This document shows, one piece after another, positions 1 to 6,201 of a stretch of DNA of 14,936 nucleotides. The stretch lies in the NCBI GenBank assembly GCA_910584805.1, contig CAJUCB010000048.1, positions 1 to 14,936 of the forward strand, written 5' to 3'. The notes beneath the pieces are model-generated. The model was not told the origin of the DNA and searched no databases. It was given only the letters and a program-made list of their open reading frames with translations. Within the stretch, counting starts at the first letter, position 1. Every line of letters begins with the position of its first letter. This stretch comes from an uncultured Oscillospiraceae bacterium. Lineage in GTDB: Bacteria > Bacillota > Clostridia > Oscillospirales > Oscillospiraceae. Position numbers and translations under genes: made by a program.

Positions 1-103
1 GCTCCACGAACTTGCTGCCAGCTGCGTGGCACTGGGGGCATTCTGCGGGGGCGGAATCGCCCTCATGGACATAACCGCAAACGCTGCAAACATACTTACT
101 CAT
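1..103 (-). CDS. Rubredoxin-like domain protein, N-terminal part (probable reverse rubrerythrin / NADH peroxidase type)
   Basis: Only the first 34 codons are inside the window; the gene runs off the left edge. The visible protein begins MSKYVCSVCGYVHEG and has two CxxC pairs, C6/C9 and C22/C25. These are the four ligands of a rubredoxin-type iron or zinc site. Only 12 residues separate the pairs, far fewer than in free-standing rubredoxins, which is typical of the rubredoxin domain attached to rubrerythrins. An N-terminal position suggests a reverse rubrerythrin, which removes peroxide or oxygen in anaerobes, but other proteins carry such a domain. The start is supported by GGAGG about 9 nt upstream. 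The gene has its own promoter and a structured leader, so it is a unit separate from rnmV upstream. The metal-site domain is well supported; the family is inferred because the rest is missing. Confidence 0.75.
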   Translation of the reverse strand, partial: MSKYVCSVCGYVHEGDSAPAECPQCHAAGSKFVE

Positions 104-124
104 AATTCATATCCTCCATACTTC

Positions 125-183
125 GCCCCTATATCCAGGGGCTGGTTTTCTATTGTAGATCATCCAGCGGAGCTTTCCGCCGG
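125..183 (-). other. Two hairpins in the 5' leader of the rubredoxin-domain gene
   Basis: Between the predicted transcription start (about 192) and the ribosome binding site the minus-strand RNA can form two hairpins. The first, at 164-183, has 8 bp including one G-U pair and a 4-nt loop. The second, at 125-142, has 6 perfect bp (GCCCCT/AGGGGC) and a 6-nt loop. It ends about 13 nt before the GGAGG. Neither has a U-tract. They may affect mRNA stability or translation; I recognise no riboswitch class. Confidence 0.4.
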
Positions 184-198
184 GCTTTTACGCTTTCT

Positions 199-227
199 AT
201 TCTACACGGCATAGTTTGTTTTGTAAA
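199..227 (-). promoter_or_regulatory. Sigma-A-like promoter of the rubredoxin-domain gene
   Basis: On the minus strand TTTACA (222-227) and TAGAAT (199-204) each match 5 of 6 consensus bases and are separated by exactly 17 bp. Transcription would begin near 192, giving a leader of about 88 nt before the start codon. Confidence 0.7.
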
Positions 228-324
228 CCCCTTGGCCACCTAGTTTTCCTGCTTTTTTTCATTTGTTTGGTGATGAAAGTCACAGCAAGGGATCAGCAGA
301 GGGACTACCATGGTTCCGCCCTGC

Positions 325-915
325 TCATAAGCTGTGGATCAGCTCCATCAACCCCTCCCGGTCATACAGGGCAGAGAGCACCGGCAGCATGGCGTTGGGG
401 GAGAGATGCTCTGGCAGGCCCAGGGCTTCCAGGAGCTTTTTCCGCTTCTCCCGGCTCCCCGCGCCCCCGGACAGCCCCCAGGCATAGAGGTCCGCCTTGG
501 TCAGGGGTTCCCCCCGGTCTGCCTCCGGCGGCAAATCCAGGAAGGTGGCGCCCCCCCGCCGCAGGGCTTGTTCCAGCACCGGCTGGGACATGCCCTCCAC
601 CCCCAGCTTCCCCTCCTTGCCCGGGCGGCGCTTCCGGCGCTCTTTGCCCTTCTGGTCGGGGATGTAGGCGTGCTTCACCTGCTCCTTGGGCAGGGCGCTT
701 TTCAGGTAGTTGCGGATCACAAATCCCGCCCCGTCACTGTCGGTGAGGACGATGAGCCCCCGTTTCTCCGCCACCCGCCGGAGCAGTTCCAACTGTGCCT
801 TGTCGTGAAAAATCCCAAAGCCGCTGGTCTCTAGGATGACGGTGTCCACCAGCTGGGCCAGGGTGTTTTTGTCATAACGGCCCTCCACCACGATGGCCTC
901 TTGTATCCTCAACAT
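325..915 (-). CDS. rnmV: Ribonuclease M5 (5S rRNA maturation, Toprim domain)
   Basis: A 196-residue protein; the Bacillus subtilis enzyme has 186. RNase M5 trims precursor 5S rRNA in low-GC Gram-positives and their relatives, working on the precursor bound to ribosomal protein L18. The N-terminal Toprim domain is clear: IVVEGRYDK with the catalytic glutamate E11, then LTDSDGAG with metal-binding D59 and D61. A basic stretch (KGKERRKRRPGK) and a C-terminal region typical of the family follow. The ATG at 915 is chosen because the protein then begins MLRIQEAIVVEG, as the family does; a longer reading to 1104 only runs through holA in another frame. The start overlaps the holA stop by 7 nt (ATGTTGA), so translation is probably coupled to holA. 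The usual downstream neighbour ksgA is absent. No terminator is obvious between its stop and the next promoter. Confidence 0.92.
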   Translation of the reverse strand: MLRIQEAIVVEGRYDKNTLAQLVDTVILETSGFGIFHDKAQLELLRRVAEKRGLIVLTDSDGAGFVIRNYLKSALPKEQVKHAYIPDQKGKERRKRRPGKEGKLGVEGMSQPVLEQALRRGGATFLDLPPEADRGEPLTKADLYAWGLSGGAGSREKRKKLLEALGLPEHLSPNAMLPVLSALYDREGLMELIHSL

Positions 916-1964
916 GCCCGGCCCCCCGCCGCCAGCTCCAGCATCAGGGACAGGAGCAGGTCCTGGCTGTCCGCCCCGGCCACCGACTTCATGGCCAGGT
1001 CGGTCTGGGCACAACGGGCCACGGCGTGTTTGCACCAGTTCAACCCATGGCGGTGGGCCCCGCCCATGAGCTTTTCCGCCGGATAGCTGGAACGCATCCC
1101 CCACAGCTCCGCCAGGTAGCTGGCCCCTCGTCCTGCCTCCAAGGCCACCCGGGCGGTGTACAACTGCCGGAAGTGCTTCCCCAGCACCGCAAGAATCATA
1201 ATGGGGGCGTTTTGCAGGCGCAGAAGGTCGTTGAGGACGGAAAACGCCTTGTCGCTGTTGCCCTGGGTGAGGGCGTCGGTCATCTGGAACACCACCGCGT
1301 CGATCACCGGAATGGCCACTGTGTCGATATCTGCCCGGCGAATTTGCCGCTCCTTGGCATAGGCGCCGATCTTCTCGATCTCCGTGATGAGGCCATTCAT
1401 CAGGTCGCCGCAGAGGAAGATCAGGTACTGGGCATCTGCCGGGTCGATGTCGTGGCCCAGGGCCCGGAAGCGGCGGCGGACCCAGTCCATTAGGTCCGTC
1501 TGGCTCTGGCGGGTAAACTCCACCACCTGGCCGTGGGCTTTGATGGCCCCTGCCAGCTTCTTCATCCGGGCATCGCTCTTATAGGGGACGGTATCGTAGA
1601 GGAACACCAGGCAGCAGTAGCTGGGCAAGTCCCCCAGGAGCTGGGCCATCAGGTTCCGTTCCCCCTCTGGGGCCTTGAAGAGGTCGTAGTCGTTGACCAC
1701 AATCATGGTGTGGGGGCTCATCATAGGCAGGGCATCCACCGTCTCCCCCAGGCGCTGGGCGGTGAGGCCCTTGCCAGGGAGGGGGTGGTAATTGAAGCCC
1801 TCCATGCCCTCTGGAATGAGGGCGGTTTTCAGGCGTTCCAGGTAGTAGTCCCGCAGATAGGTCTCCTCCCCGTGGAAGATATACAGGGGGGCGGTGGTGC
1901 CCTCTGCCAGGTCTTTTTTGAACTGCCGGTAGGCAGCGGAGGTGGTTTCTTTTTTCTTTGCCAT
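909..1964 (-). CDS. holA: DNA polymerase III delta subunit (clamp-loader wrench)
   Basis: A 351-residue protein, close to the roughly 340 residues usual for HolA. The delta subunit opens the beta sliding clamp within the clamp-loader complex so that the clamp can be placed on primed DNA. The N-terminal block APLYIFHGEETYLRDYY (about residues 25-41) is the typical HolA opening of an AAA-like fold that lacks a working ATPase site. The middle (VEFTRQSQTDLMDWVRRRF) and the C-terminal helical collar also fit. I chose ATG 1964 because AGGAG lies 6 nt upstream. A TTG at 1991 in the same frame has no comparable site and overlaps the comEC stop. The gene lies 23 nt after comEC and overlaps rnmV by 7 nt, so the three are probably one transcript. 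The comEC-holA order is common in Firmicutes. Confidence 0.92.
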   Translation of the reverse strand: MAKKKETTSAAYRQFKKDLAEGTTAPLYIFHGEETYLRDYYLERLKTALIPEGMEGFNYHPLPGKGLTAQRLGETVDALPMMSPHTMIVVNDYDLFKAPEGERNLMAQLLGDLPSYCCLVFLYDTVPYKSDARMKKLAGAIKAHGQVVEFTRQSQTDLMDWVRRRFRALGHDIDPADAQYLIFLCGDLMNGLITEIEKIGAYAKERQIRRADIDTVAIPVIDAVVFQMTDALTQGNSDKAFSVLNDLLRLQNAPIMILAVLGKHFRQLYTARVALEAGRGASYLAELWGMRSSYPAEKLMGGAHRHGLNWCKHAVARCAQTDLAMKSVAGADSQDLLLSLMLELAAGGRAC

Positions 1965-1987
1965 GGTCTTCTCCTGCTGTGGTTTTT

Positions 1988-4234
1988 TCAATGGTTCCCA
2001 TTGGCGTAGAGGGTAATGGTACCGTTCCCGTCGGTACGATAAATCTCCGCCCCAATGGCGCTCAGACGGTCCAGGACGTCCTGGGTGGGATGGCCGAAGG
2101 TATTACGGCCCACGGAGATCACGGCGGTCTCTGGGCGGGTCTGCTCCAACAGCGCCTTCCCTGTGGAGTATTTGGAGCCATGATGGCCGGCGACGAGGAC
2201 CTCCACATCCGGCAAATCCTCCCGGGCCAACAGGCGTTCTTCTGCCTCTATGGGCATATCCCCGGTGACCAGGGCCTCCCATTCCCCGCTGCGTGCCAGG
2301 ACGGCCAGACAGTTTTCATTGCTCCCCCCGCCGTCCCCTACCGGGGCATAGAAGCGCAGCTCCCCCTTGCCGAAGTCCGCCCGGGAGGTGGTGGTAATAT
2401 AGTGGATGGGAGTCCCCGCCTCTGCCGCCAGGGCTTCGATCTCCTGGCGCAAGTCGTTTTCGGCCTGGAAGTCCGGCATGGCAATGGCGTTCACCTGCAT
2501 GCGGCCCATGAGCTCCGGCACACCTCCGGCGTGGTCACTGTCGTAGTGGGTGAGCACCAACAGGTCGATGCTGCTGCGGCCCAGGGACTGCAAATACCCT
2601 GCCGCCGTGTCCCCTGGACTGTAGCTGCCGCCGCAGTCCACCAGGGCACAGGCACTGCCGGAGGTGAACACGATGCTCTGCCCCTGGCCCACATCCAGCA
2701 CCGTCATCACCATATCCCAGCGCCGGACGCTCTCCACCGTCAACAGGGTAGAAAAGCACAGGGCCGCCACACAGACGCAAAGGGGGAGCATGGGCCGCTT
2801 CCCTTGCAACGGTGCGAAGAGGTACAGCAGCACCAGCCCATACACCAACAGTATCCACAGGGTGTAATAAATCGAGTGCATCCCCACCGCGGCCAGGGGG
2901 AAACGGCTGGCCGCGGCGCTGTACCAGAAGAAACCGTCCACCGGCCAGCCCACCACCACCGCCACAAGCTGCCCCAGGGGCAGGTACACAAAACCCAGCA
3001 CCACCGAGAGCAGGCCACCCAGAAAAGCCACGGACACCGCCCAGGTGGTGAGCAGGTTGGACAGGGGGGCGATCAGGGAGAACTGTCCAAAGTACAGGGC
3101 GGAGAGGGGGACGGTAAACAGCATAGTCCCCAGGCTCACCGCCACCGTCCCCACCAGGGGCCCCACCCAGCGGCGCCAGGGCCTGGGGAATTTTTGCAGC
3201 CAAGCCCTGCTCCACGGCTGTCCAAAAACAAAGATTCCCACCGTGGACAGAAAGGAAAACTGCAAGCCGGGGTTGGCAATGGCGTAGGGGTTCAGGGCCA
3301 GCAAAACCAGCAAGCCCGCGCTGAGGCTCACCATGGGGTGGGTCTCCCGGCGGATGTGGGTGCCAATAAGGGACAGGGTAGCCAAAATGGCCGCCCGGAC
3401 AGTCCCCGGTGCGCTGCCGGTCATCAGGGTGAAGCAGAGAACCCCCACCAGCAGCAGCACCAGGCTCCCCCGCCGCTCTGGCTTCAAAAACAAGGTCAAG
3501 AACCCCAGCAGGAAGGAGACGTGCAGGCCGGAAATCACCACCACATGGCTCAGCCCCACCCGCTTGAAGTTGTTCTGGTCCACCTGGTCCAGCCCTGACT
3601 TGTCCCCGGTGAGCAGGGCCCGGAGGAACCCCGCCTGCTTTTCGGGATAGAGCTGGTCAATCCGCTCCCGCACCGTGCCAGCCAGGATGGTCAGGGCGTA
3701 ACGAGCCGGGACCCCCTGGGCCCTGTCCACTTCCACCGGGCCGTAGCCCTTGAGCTTGAGCAAGACCCCCTTGGAGGGGTAGTACAAGCTCTCCTCCCCC
3801 GCCATCCTGTCGGCAGGGGTACACCGCGCCACGCAGGACAGACGGTCCCCCGGGCGCAGGTCCAGGAGGGTACTCTCTCCATAAAAGATGGCCTTTCCCT
3901 TCCTCCCATCCGCTTCCCCGGCCCGAACAGTGATGCGGCAGCCGTAGTCTGTCTCCTCCGGCCACTCCACCACCACCGCCTCTAGGCGGACAGTCCGGTT
4001 TTCCATGGCCTGGGCAGGGGCGTGGAAGATGGCGCCGTAGGCCGTCAGCCACAGCAGGGCCAGGGCAGCCCCCAGCACCGCCGGCCGGACGCGCCACTGC
4101 CGCTTGGTCAGAAGCAGCCCCAGCCAGAGGGCCAGGCACAGTACCCCCACCGGGAGGGGCCAGCCCGTCCCCGGCAGATAGGCCCCTGGCAGTGCGGCCA
4201 GAACACACCCCGCCGCAACATACAGCAGGGTCAT
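1988..4234 (-). CDS. comEC: ComEC/Rec2 DNA-uptake channel with metallo-beta-lactamase domain
   Basis: A 748-residue protein (B. subtilis ComEC has 776). ComEC forms the inner-membrane channel that passes single-stranded DNA into the cell during natural transformation. Several N-terminal membrane segments (residues 1-70) are followed by a soluble OB-like part (about 75-175) and the multi-spanning Competence domain (about 195-490), which contains HVVVISGLHVSFL. The C-terminal metallo-beta-lactamase domain starts at LDVGQGQS (513-520). It keeps the metal motif THYDSDH (562-568), TGD (657-659), GHHGS (683-687) and GHP (714-716), so a nuclease-like active site appears intact. The ATG overlaps the stop of the XRE gene by 4 nt (ATGA), which suggests coupled translation. 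No other late-competence gene is in the window, so actual transformation ability cannot be judged here. Confidence 0.95.
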   Translation of the reverse strand: MTLLYVAAGCVLAALPGAYLPGTGWPLPVGVLCLALWLGLLLTKRQWRVRPAVLGAALALLWLTAYGAIFHAPAQAMENRTVRLEAVVVEWPEETDYGCRITVRAGEADGRKGKAIFYGESTLLDLRPGDRLSCVARCTPADRMAGEESLYYPSKGVLLKLKGYGPVEVDRAQGVPARYALTILAGTVRERIDQLYPEKQAGFLRALLTGDKSGLDQVDQNNFKRVGLSHVVVISGLHVSFLLGFLTLFLKPERRGSLVLLLVGVLCFTLMTGSAPGTVRAAILATLSLIGTHIRRETHPMVSLSAGLLVLLALNPYAIANPGLQFSFLSTVGIFVFGQPWSRAWLQKFPRPWRRWVGPLVGTVAVSLGTMLFTVPLSALYFGQFSLIAPLSNLLTTWAVSVAFLGGLLSVVLGFVYLPLGQLVAVVVGWPVDGFFWYSAAASRFPLAAVGMHSIYYTLWILLVYGLVLLYLFAPLQGKRPMLPLCVCVAALCFSTLLTVESVRRWDMVMTVLDVGQGQSIVFTSGSACALVDCGGSYSPGDTAAGYLQSLGRSSIDLLVLTHYDSDHAGGVPELMGRMQVNAIAMPDFQAENDLRQEIEALAAEAGTPIHYITTTSRADFGKGELRFYAPVGDGGGSNENCLAVLARSGEWEALVTGDMPIEAEERLLAREDLPDVEVLVAGHHGSKYSTGKALLEQTRPETAVISVGRNTFGHPTQDVLDRLSAIGAEIYRTDGNGTITLYANGNH

Positions 4235-4434
4235 GGCTGGTCTGTCCTGCCCAGGATGTAGTCCGTGGACGTATGGTACAGCTCCGCCAGCTTGAGCACC
4301 GCCCAGGTGGGAATTTCCCGCTCCCCGGATTCATAGCGGCAATACACACTGCGGTGCATATTTAGGTATTTCGCAACTTCTTTTTGTGTTTTATCGTTAT
4401 CTTCTCGTAAATCCTTTATCCTGCGAAAGTGCAT
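4231..4434 (-). CDS. Small XRE-family helix-turn-helix regulator
   Basis: A 67-residue protein that is almost entirely a Cro/C1-type DNA-binding domain. The helix-turn-helix lies around residues 16-38 (TQKEVAKYLN through RYESG), followed by EIPTWAVLKLAELYHTSTDYILG, the usual end of this domain. I chose ATG 4434 because AGGTGA lies 5 nt upstream; a GTG at 4443 would fall inside that site. The stop overlaps the comEC start by 4 nt. Regulators of this size and shape are common in Clostridia and their targets are mostly unknown. The position as first gene of the comEC operon, plus an inverted repeat just upstream (4445-4478), suggests that it controls its own operon. That role is inferred. Confidence 0.85.
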   Translation of the reverse strand: MHFRRIKDLREDNDKTQKEVAKYLNMHRSVYCRYESGEREIPTWAVLKLAELYHTSTDYILGRTDQP

Positions 4435-4444
4435 AAGAATCACC

Positions 4445-4478
4445 TACAGGAATGTTACCAAGCGGAGACATTCCTATA
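4445..4478. promoter_or_regulatory. Inverted repeat, candidate operator of the XRE-comEC operon
   Basis: The arms are 4445-4455 (TACAGGAATGT) and 4468-4478 (ACATTCCTATA). They match at 10 of 11 positions, with a perfect 8-bp core (AGGAATGT/ACATTCCT) and a 12-bp spacer. The arm centres are 23 bp apart, about two helical turns, which suits a dimeric HTH protein on one DNA face. The repeat ends beside the XRE ribosome binding site. An RNA hairpin is an alternative reading. Confidence 0.5.
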
Positions 4479-4510
4479 AGTTTTTGCCGCCGTTTGGCGG
4501 CTCTTTCGCA

Positions 4511-4543
4511 GAAAAGGAGAGCGGCCCACAGGCCGCACCCCTC
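4511..4543 (-). terminator. Probable terminator after the HIT gene
   Basis: The minus-strand RNA forms a stem with the core GCGGCC/GGCCGC, loop TGTG, one T-T mismatch and six more outer pairs (two G-U). It runs into a short, imperfect U-rich end (CCTTTTC). It lies 26 nt after the HIT stop. The weak U-tract limits confidence. A second hairpin at 4486-4501 (GCCGCC/GGCGGC) is followed by A's on this strand. Confidence 0.4.
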
Positions 4544-4568
4544 AAAAAAGCTGTTTCCTATTCTCCTT

Positions 4569-4907
4569 TTATCCGGGAGGCCAGGTCATGTCACGTCCAC
4601 CTAGAACATGGAAATGCAGGTGGAATACGCTTTGGCCCGCCCGCTCGCCGCAGTTGGACACCACACGGAAGTCTTGGAGCCCCAGCTCCTTGGTGACTTT
4701 GGAAATCACCTGGAAGCAATGGCCCACCACAGCGGCGTTCTCCGCCGTAACCTCCCCGCAGGAGACAATGTGCTCCTTGGGGATCACCAGGAAGTGGGTG
4801 GGCGCCTGGGGATCAATGTCATAAAAGGCATAGCACAGCTCGTCCTCATAGACCTTCTTCGAGGGGATTTCACCGGCTATGATCTTGCAAAACAAACAAT
4901 CATTCAT
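4569..4907 (-). CDS. HIT-family nucleotide-binding hydrolase (Hint-like)
   Basis: A 112-residue histidine-triad protein. Hint-type members are dimeric hydrolases that split nucleoside phosphoramidates and acyl-adenylates such as AMP-lysine. It begins MNDCLFCKIIAGEIPS, with the C4/C7 pair that often binds zinc. It has PTHFLVIPKEHI (36-47) and the catalytic triad motif HLHFH at 96-100 (H96, H98, H100) followed by VLGG. Length and domain order are normal for the family. I chose ATG 4907 because GGAG is 8 nt upstream; a GTG nine bases earlier overlaps that site. It stands alone with its own promoter, transcribed divergently from sbcD. Its cellular substrate cannot be told from the sequence. Confidence 0.93.
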   Translation of the reverse strand: MNDCLFCKIIAGEIPSKKVYEDELCYAFYDIDPQAPTHFLVIPKEHIVSCGEVTAENAAVVGHCFQVISKVTKELGLQDFRVVSNCGERAGQSVFHLHFHVLGGRDMTWPPG

Positions 4908-4930
4908 GGGGATCACTCCTTTCTTTTCCT

Positions 4931-4959
4931 ATTTTATAACGGGAGCGGGAAGAATACAA
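4931..4959 (-). promoter_or_regulatory. Promoter of the HIT gene
   Basis: On the minus strand TTGTAT (4954-4959) and TAAAAT (4931-4936) are 17 bp apart. The -10 matches 5 of 6 bases; the -35 keeps the TTG. Transcription would start near 4924, about 17 nt before the start codon. Confidence 0.5.
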
Positions 4960-4996
4960 GCCCTGAAATCGTCCACCTGCTCATTCGTTTTCCAAC

Positions 4997-5025
4997 TTGT
5001 GCAGTTTGTCAAATTCTGTTATACT
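4997..5025 (+). promoter_or_regulatory. Promoter of the sbcDC operon
   Basis: TTGTGC (4997-5002) and TATACT (5020-5025) have a 17-bp spacer; the -10 matches 5 of 6 bases and the -35 is weak. It lies 40 bp before the sbcD start and diverges from the HIT promoter. Confidence 0.5.
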
Positions 5026-5064
5026 AACCCCTCGAATATTCCACCCTGCCCAAAGGAGGCCACA

Positions 5065-6201
5065 ATGAAGCTCATCCATCTCTCCGACCTGCACCTGGGC
5101 AAGCGGGTCAACGAGTTTTCCATGCTGGAGGACCAGCGCCACATTTTGTCCCAGATCACCGCCATGGTGGAGGCGGAGCGGCCCGATGCCGTGCTCATCG
5201 CCGGGGATGTCTTTGACAAGCCCACCCCCTCCGCCGAAGCCGTCACCCTGCTGGACAGCTTCCTGGTGGACCTGTCCAGCCTGGCCTGCCCGGTGTTCCT
5301 CATCAGCGGGAACCACGACTCCCCGGAGCGCTTGGCCTTCGGGGGGCGGCTCATGGCGGGCAGCGGCATCCACTTGGCCCCGGTGTACGACGGCCAGGTG
5401 CGCCCCTTCCTGCTTCAGGACAGCCACGGCACGGTAGCCCTATACCTCCTGCCCTTTTTGAAGCCCGCCCAGCTCCGGCGCGTTTTCCCCGATGCGGAGC
5501 TGGACTCCTACACCGACGCCCTCCGCACCGCCATCGCCGCCATGAATCTGGACCCCCAGGCCCGCAACGTGCTGGTAACCCACCAGTTCGTCACCGGGGC
5601 CACCCGCTCGGAATCTGAGGAGATTTCCGTGGGCGGGACGGACAACGTAGACGCCAGCGTCTTTGACCCCTTTGACTATGTGGCCCTTGGCCATCTCCAC
5701 AGCCCCCAAACCGTGGGACGGGAGACCTTGCGCTACTGTGGCACGCCCCTGAAATACGCCTTTTCTGAAACCAAGGAGAAGTCCGTCACGGTGGTGGAAC
5801 TAGGGGAAAAGGGGGACACCAAGGTCCGCACCCTCCCCCTCACCCCTCTGCGGGCGATGGTGGAGCTGCGGGGGTGTTACGAAGAACTGACCCGCCGGAG
5901 CTTTTATGAACACACCAACTACCAGGAGGACTATGTCCACATCACCCTCACCGATGAGATGGACATCCCAGAAGCCATGGGAAAGCTGCGGACCATCTAT
6001 CACAAGCTCATGAAGCTCAGCTACGACAATGGCCGCACCCGCGCCGCCGCCAGCACTCAAACTGGGGAAAGGGAGCCCCCCGCCTCCCCCCTGGCGTTGC
6101 TGGAAGAATTTTACCAGGCCCAGAACGGTGCCTCTCTGTCCCCGGAACAGCGGCGCTTCGCCCAAAGCCTAATGGAAGAGATTTGGGAGGGACTGTCATG
6201 A
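5065..6201 (+). CDS. sbcD: SbcD, nuclease subunit of the SbcCD (Mre11-Rad50) complex
   Basis: A 378-residue calcineurin-like phosphoesterase of the Mre11/SbcD family. With SbcC it makes an ATP-dependent exonuclease and endonuclease that cuts DNA hairpins, opens blocked ends and processes double-strand breaks. All metal-site motifs are visible: SDLHLGK (D8, H10), GDVFD (D48), SGNHD (N83, H84), VTHQF (H173) and ALGHLH (H210, H212). The C-terminal third is the capping and SbcC-binding region. I chose ATG 5065 because AAAGGAGG lies 5 nt upstream and the protein then starts MKLIHLSDLHLG as the family does; the open frame extends 62 codons further left without such support. Its stop overlaps the sbcC start by 4 nt (ATGA). 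Confidence 0.95.
   Translation: MKLIHLSDLHLGKRVNEFSMLEDQRHILSQITAMVEAERPDAVLIAGDVFDKPTPSAEAVTLLDSFLVDLSSLACPVFLISGNHDSPERLAFGGRLMAGSGIHLAPVYDGQVRPFLLQDSHGTVALYLLPFLKPAQLRRVFPDAELDSYTDALRTAIAAMNLDPQARNVLVTHQFVTGATRSESEEISVGGTDNVDASVFDPFDYVALGHLHSPQTVGRETLRYCGTPLKYAFSETKEKSVTVVELGEKGDTKVRTLPLTPLRAMVELRGCYEELTRRSFYEHTNYQEDYVHITLTDEMDIPEAMGKLRTIYHKLMKLSYDNGRTRAAASTQTGEREPPASPLALLEEFYQAQNGASLSPEQRRFAQSLMEEIWEGLS

Noticed and set aside
216..746. A 176-codon open frame on the plus strand over rnmV
   Set aside because: It is a Pro/Arg/Gly-rich shadow of rnmV without start signals.
1965..1991. Upstream TTG start for holA at 1991
   Set aside because: It has no good ribosome binding site, while ATG 1964 has AGGAG at the right distance.
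1958..3598. A 546-codon open frame on the plus strand, opposite comEC and the end of holA
   Set aside because: It lies antisense to well-recognised genes. Its protein is rich in His, Gln, Gly and Pro with no domain, as expected from the complement of GC-rich codons, and it has no ribosome binding site.
4486..4501. Hairpin GCCGCC/GGCGGC near the XRE gene as a terminator
   Set aside because: A's, not T's, follow on the minus strand, and no plus-strand gene ends here.
4879..5064. 62-codon extension at the front of sbcD
   Set aside because: It covers the promoter and the HIT leader, has no family similarity, and ATG 5065 has a strong ribosome binding site.
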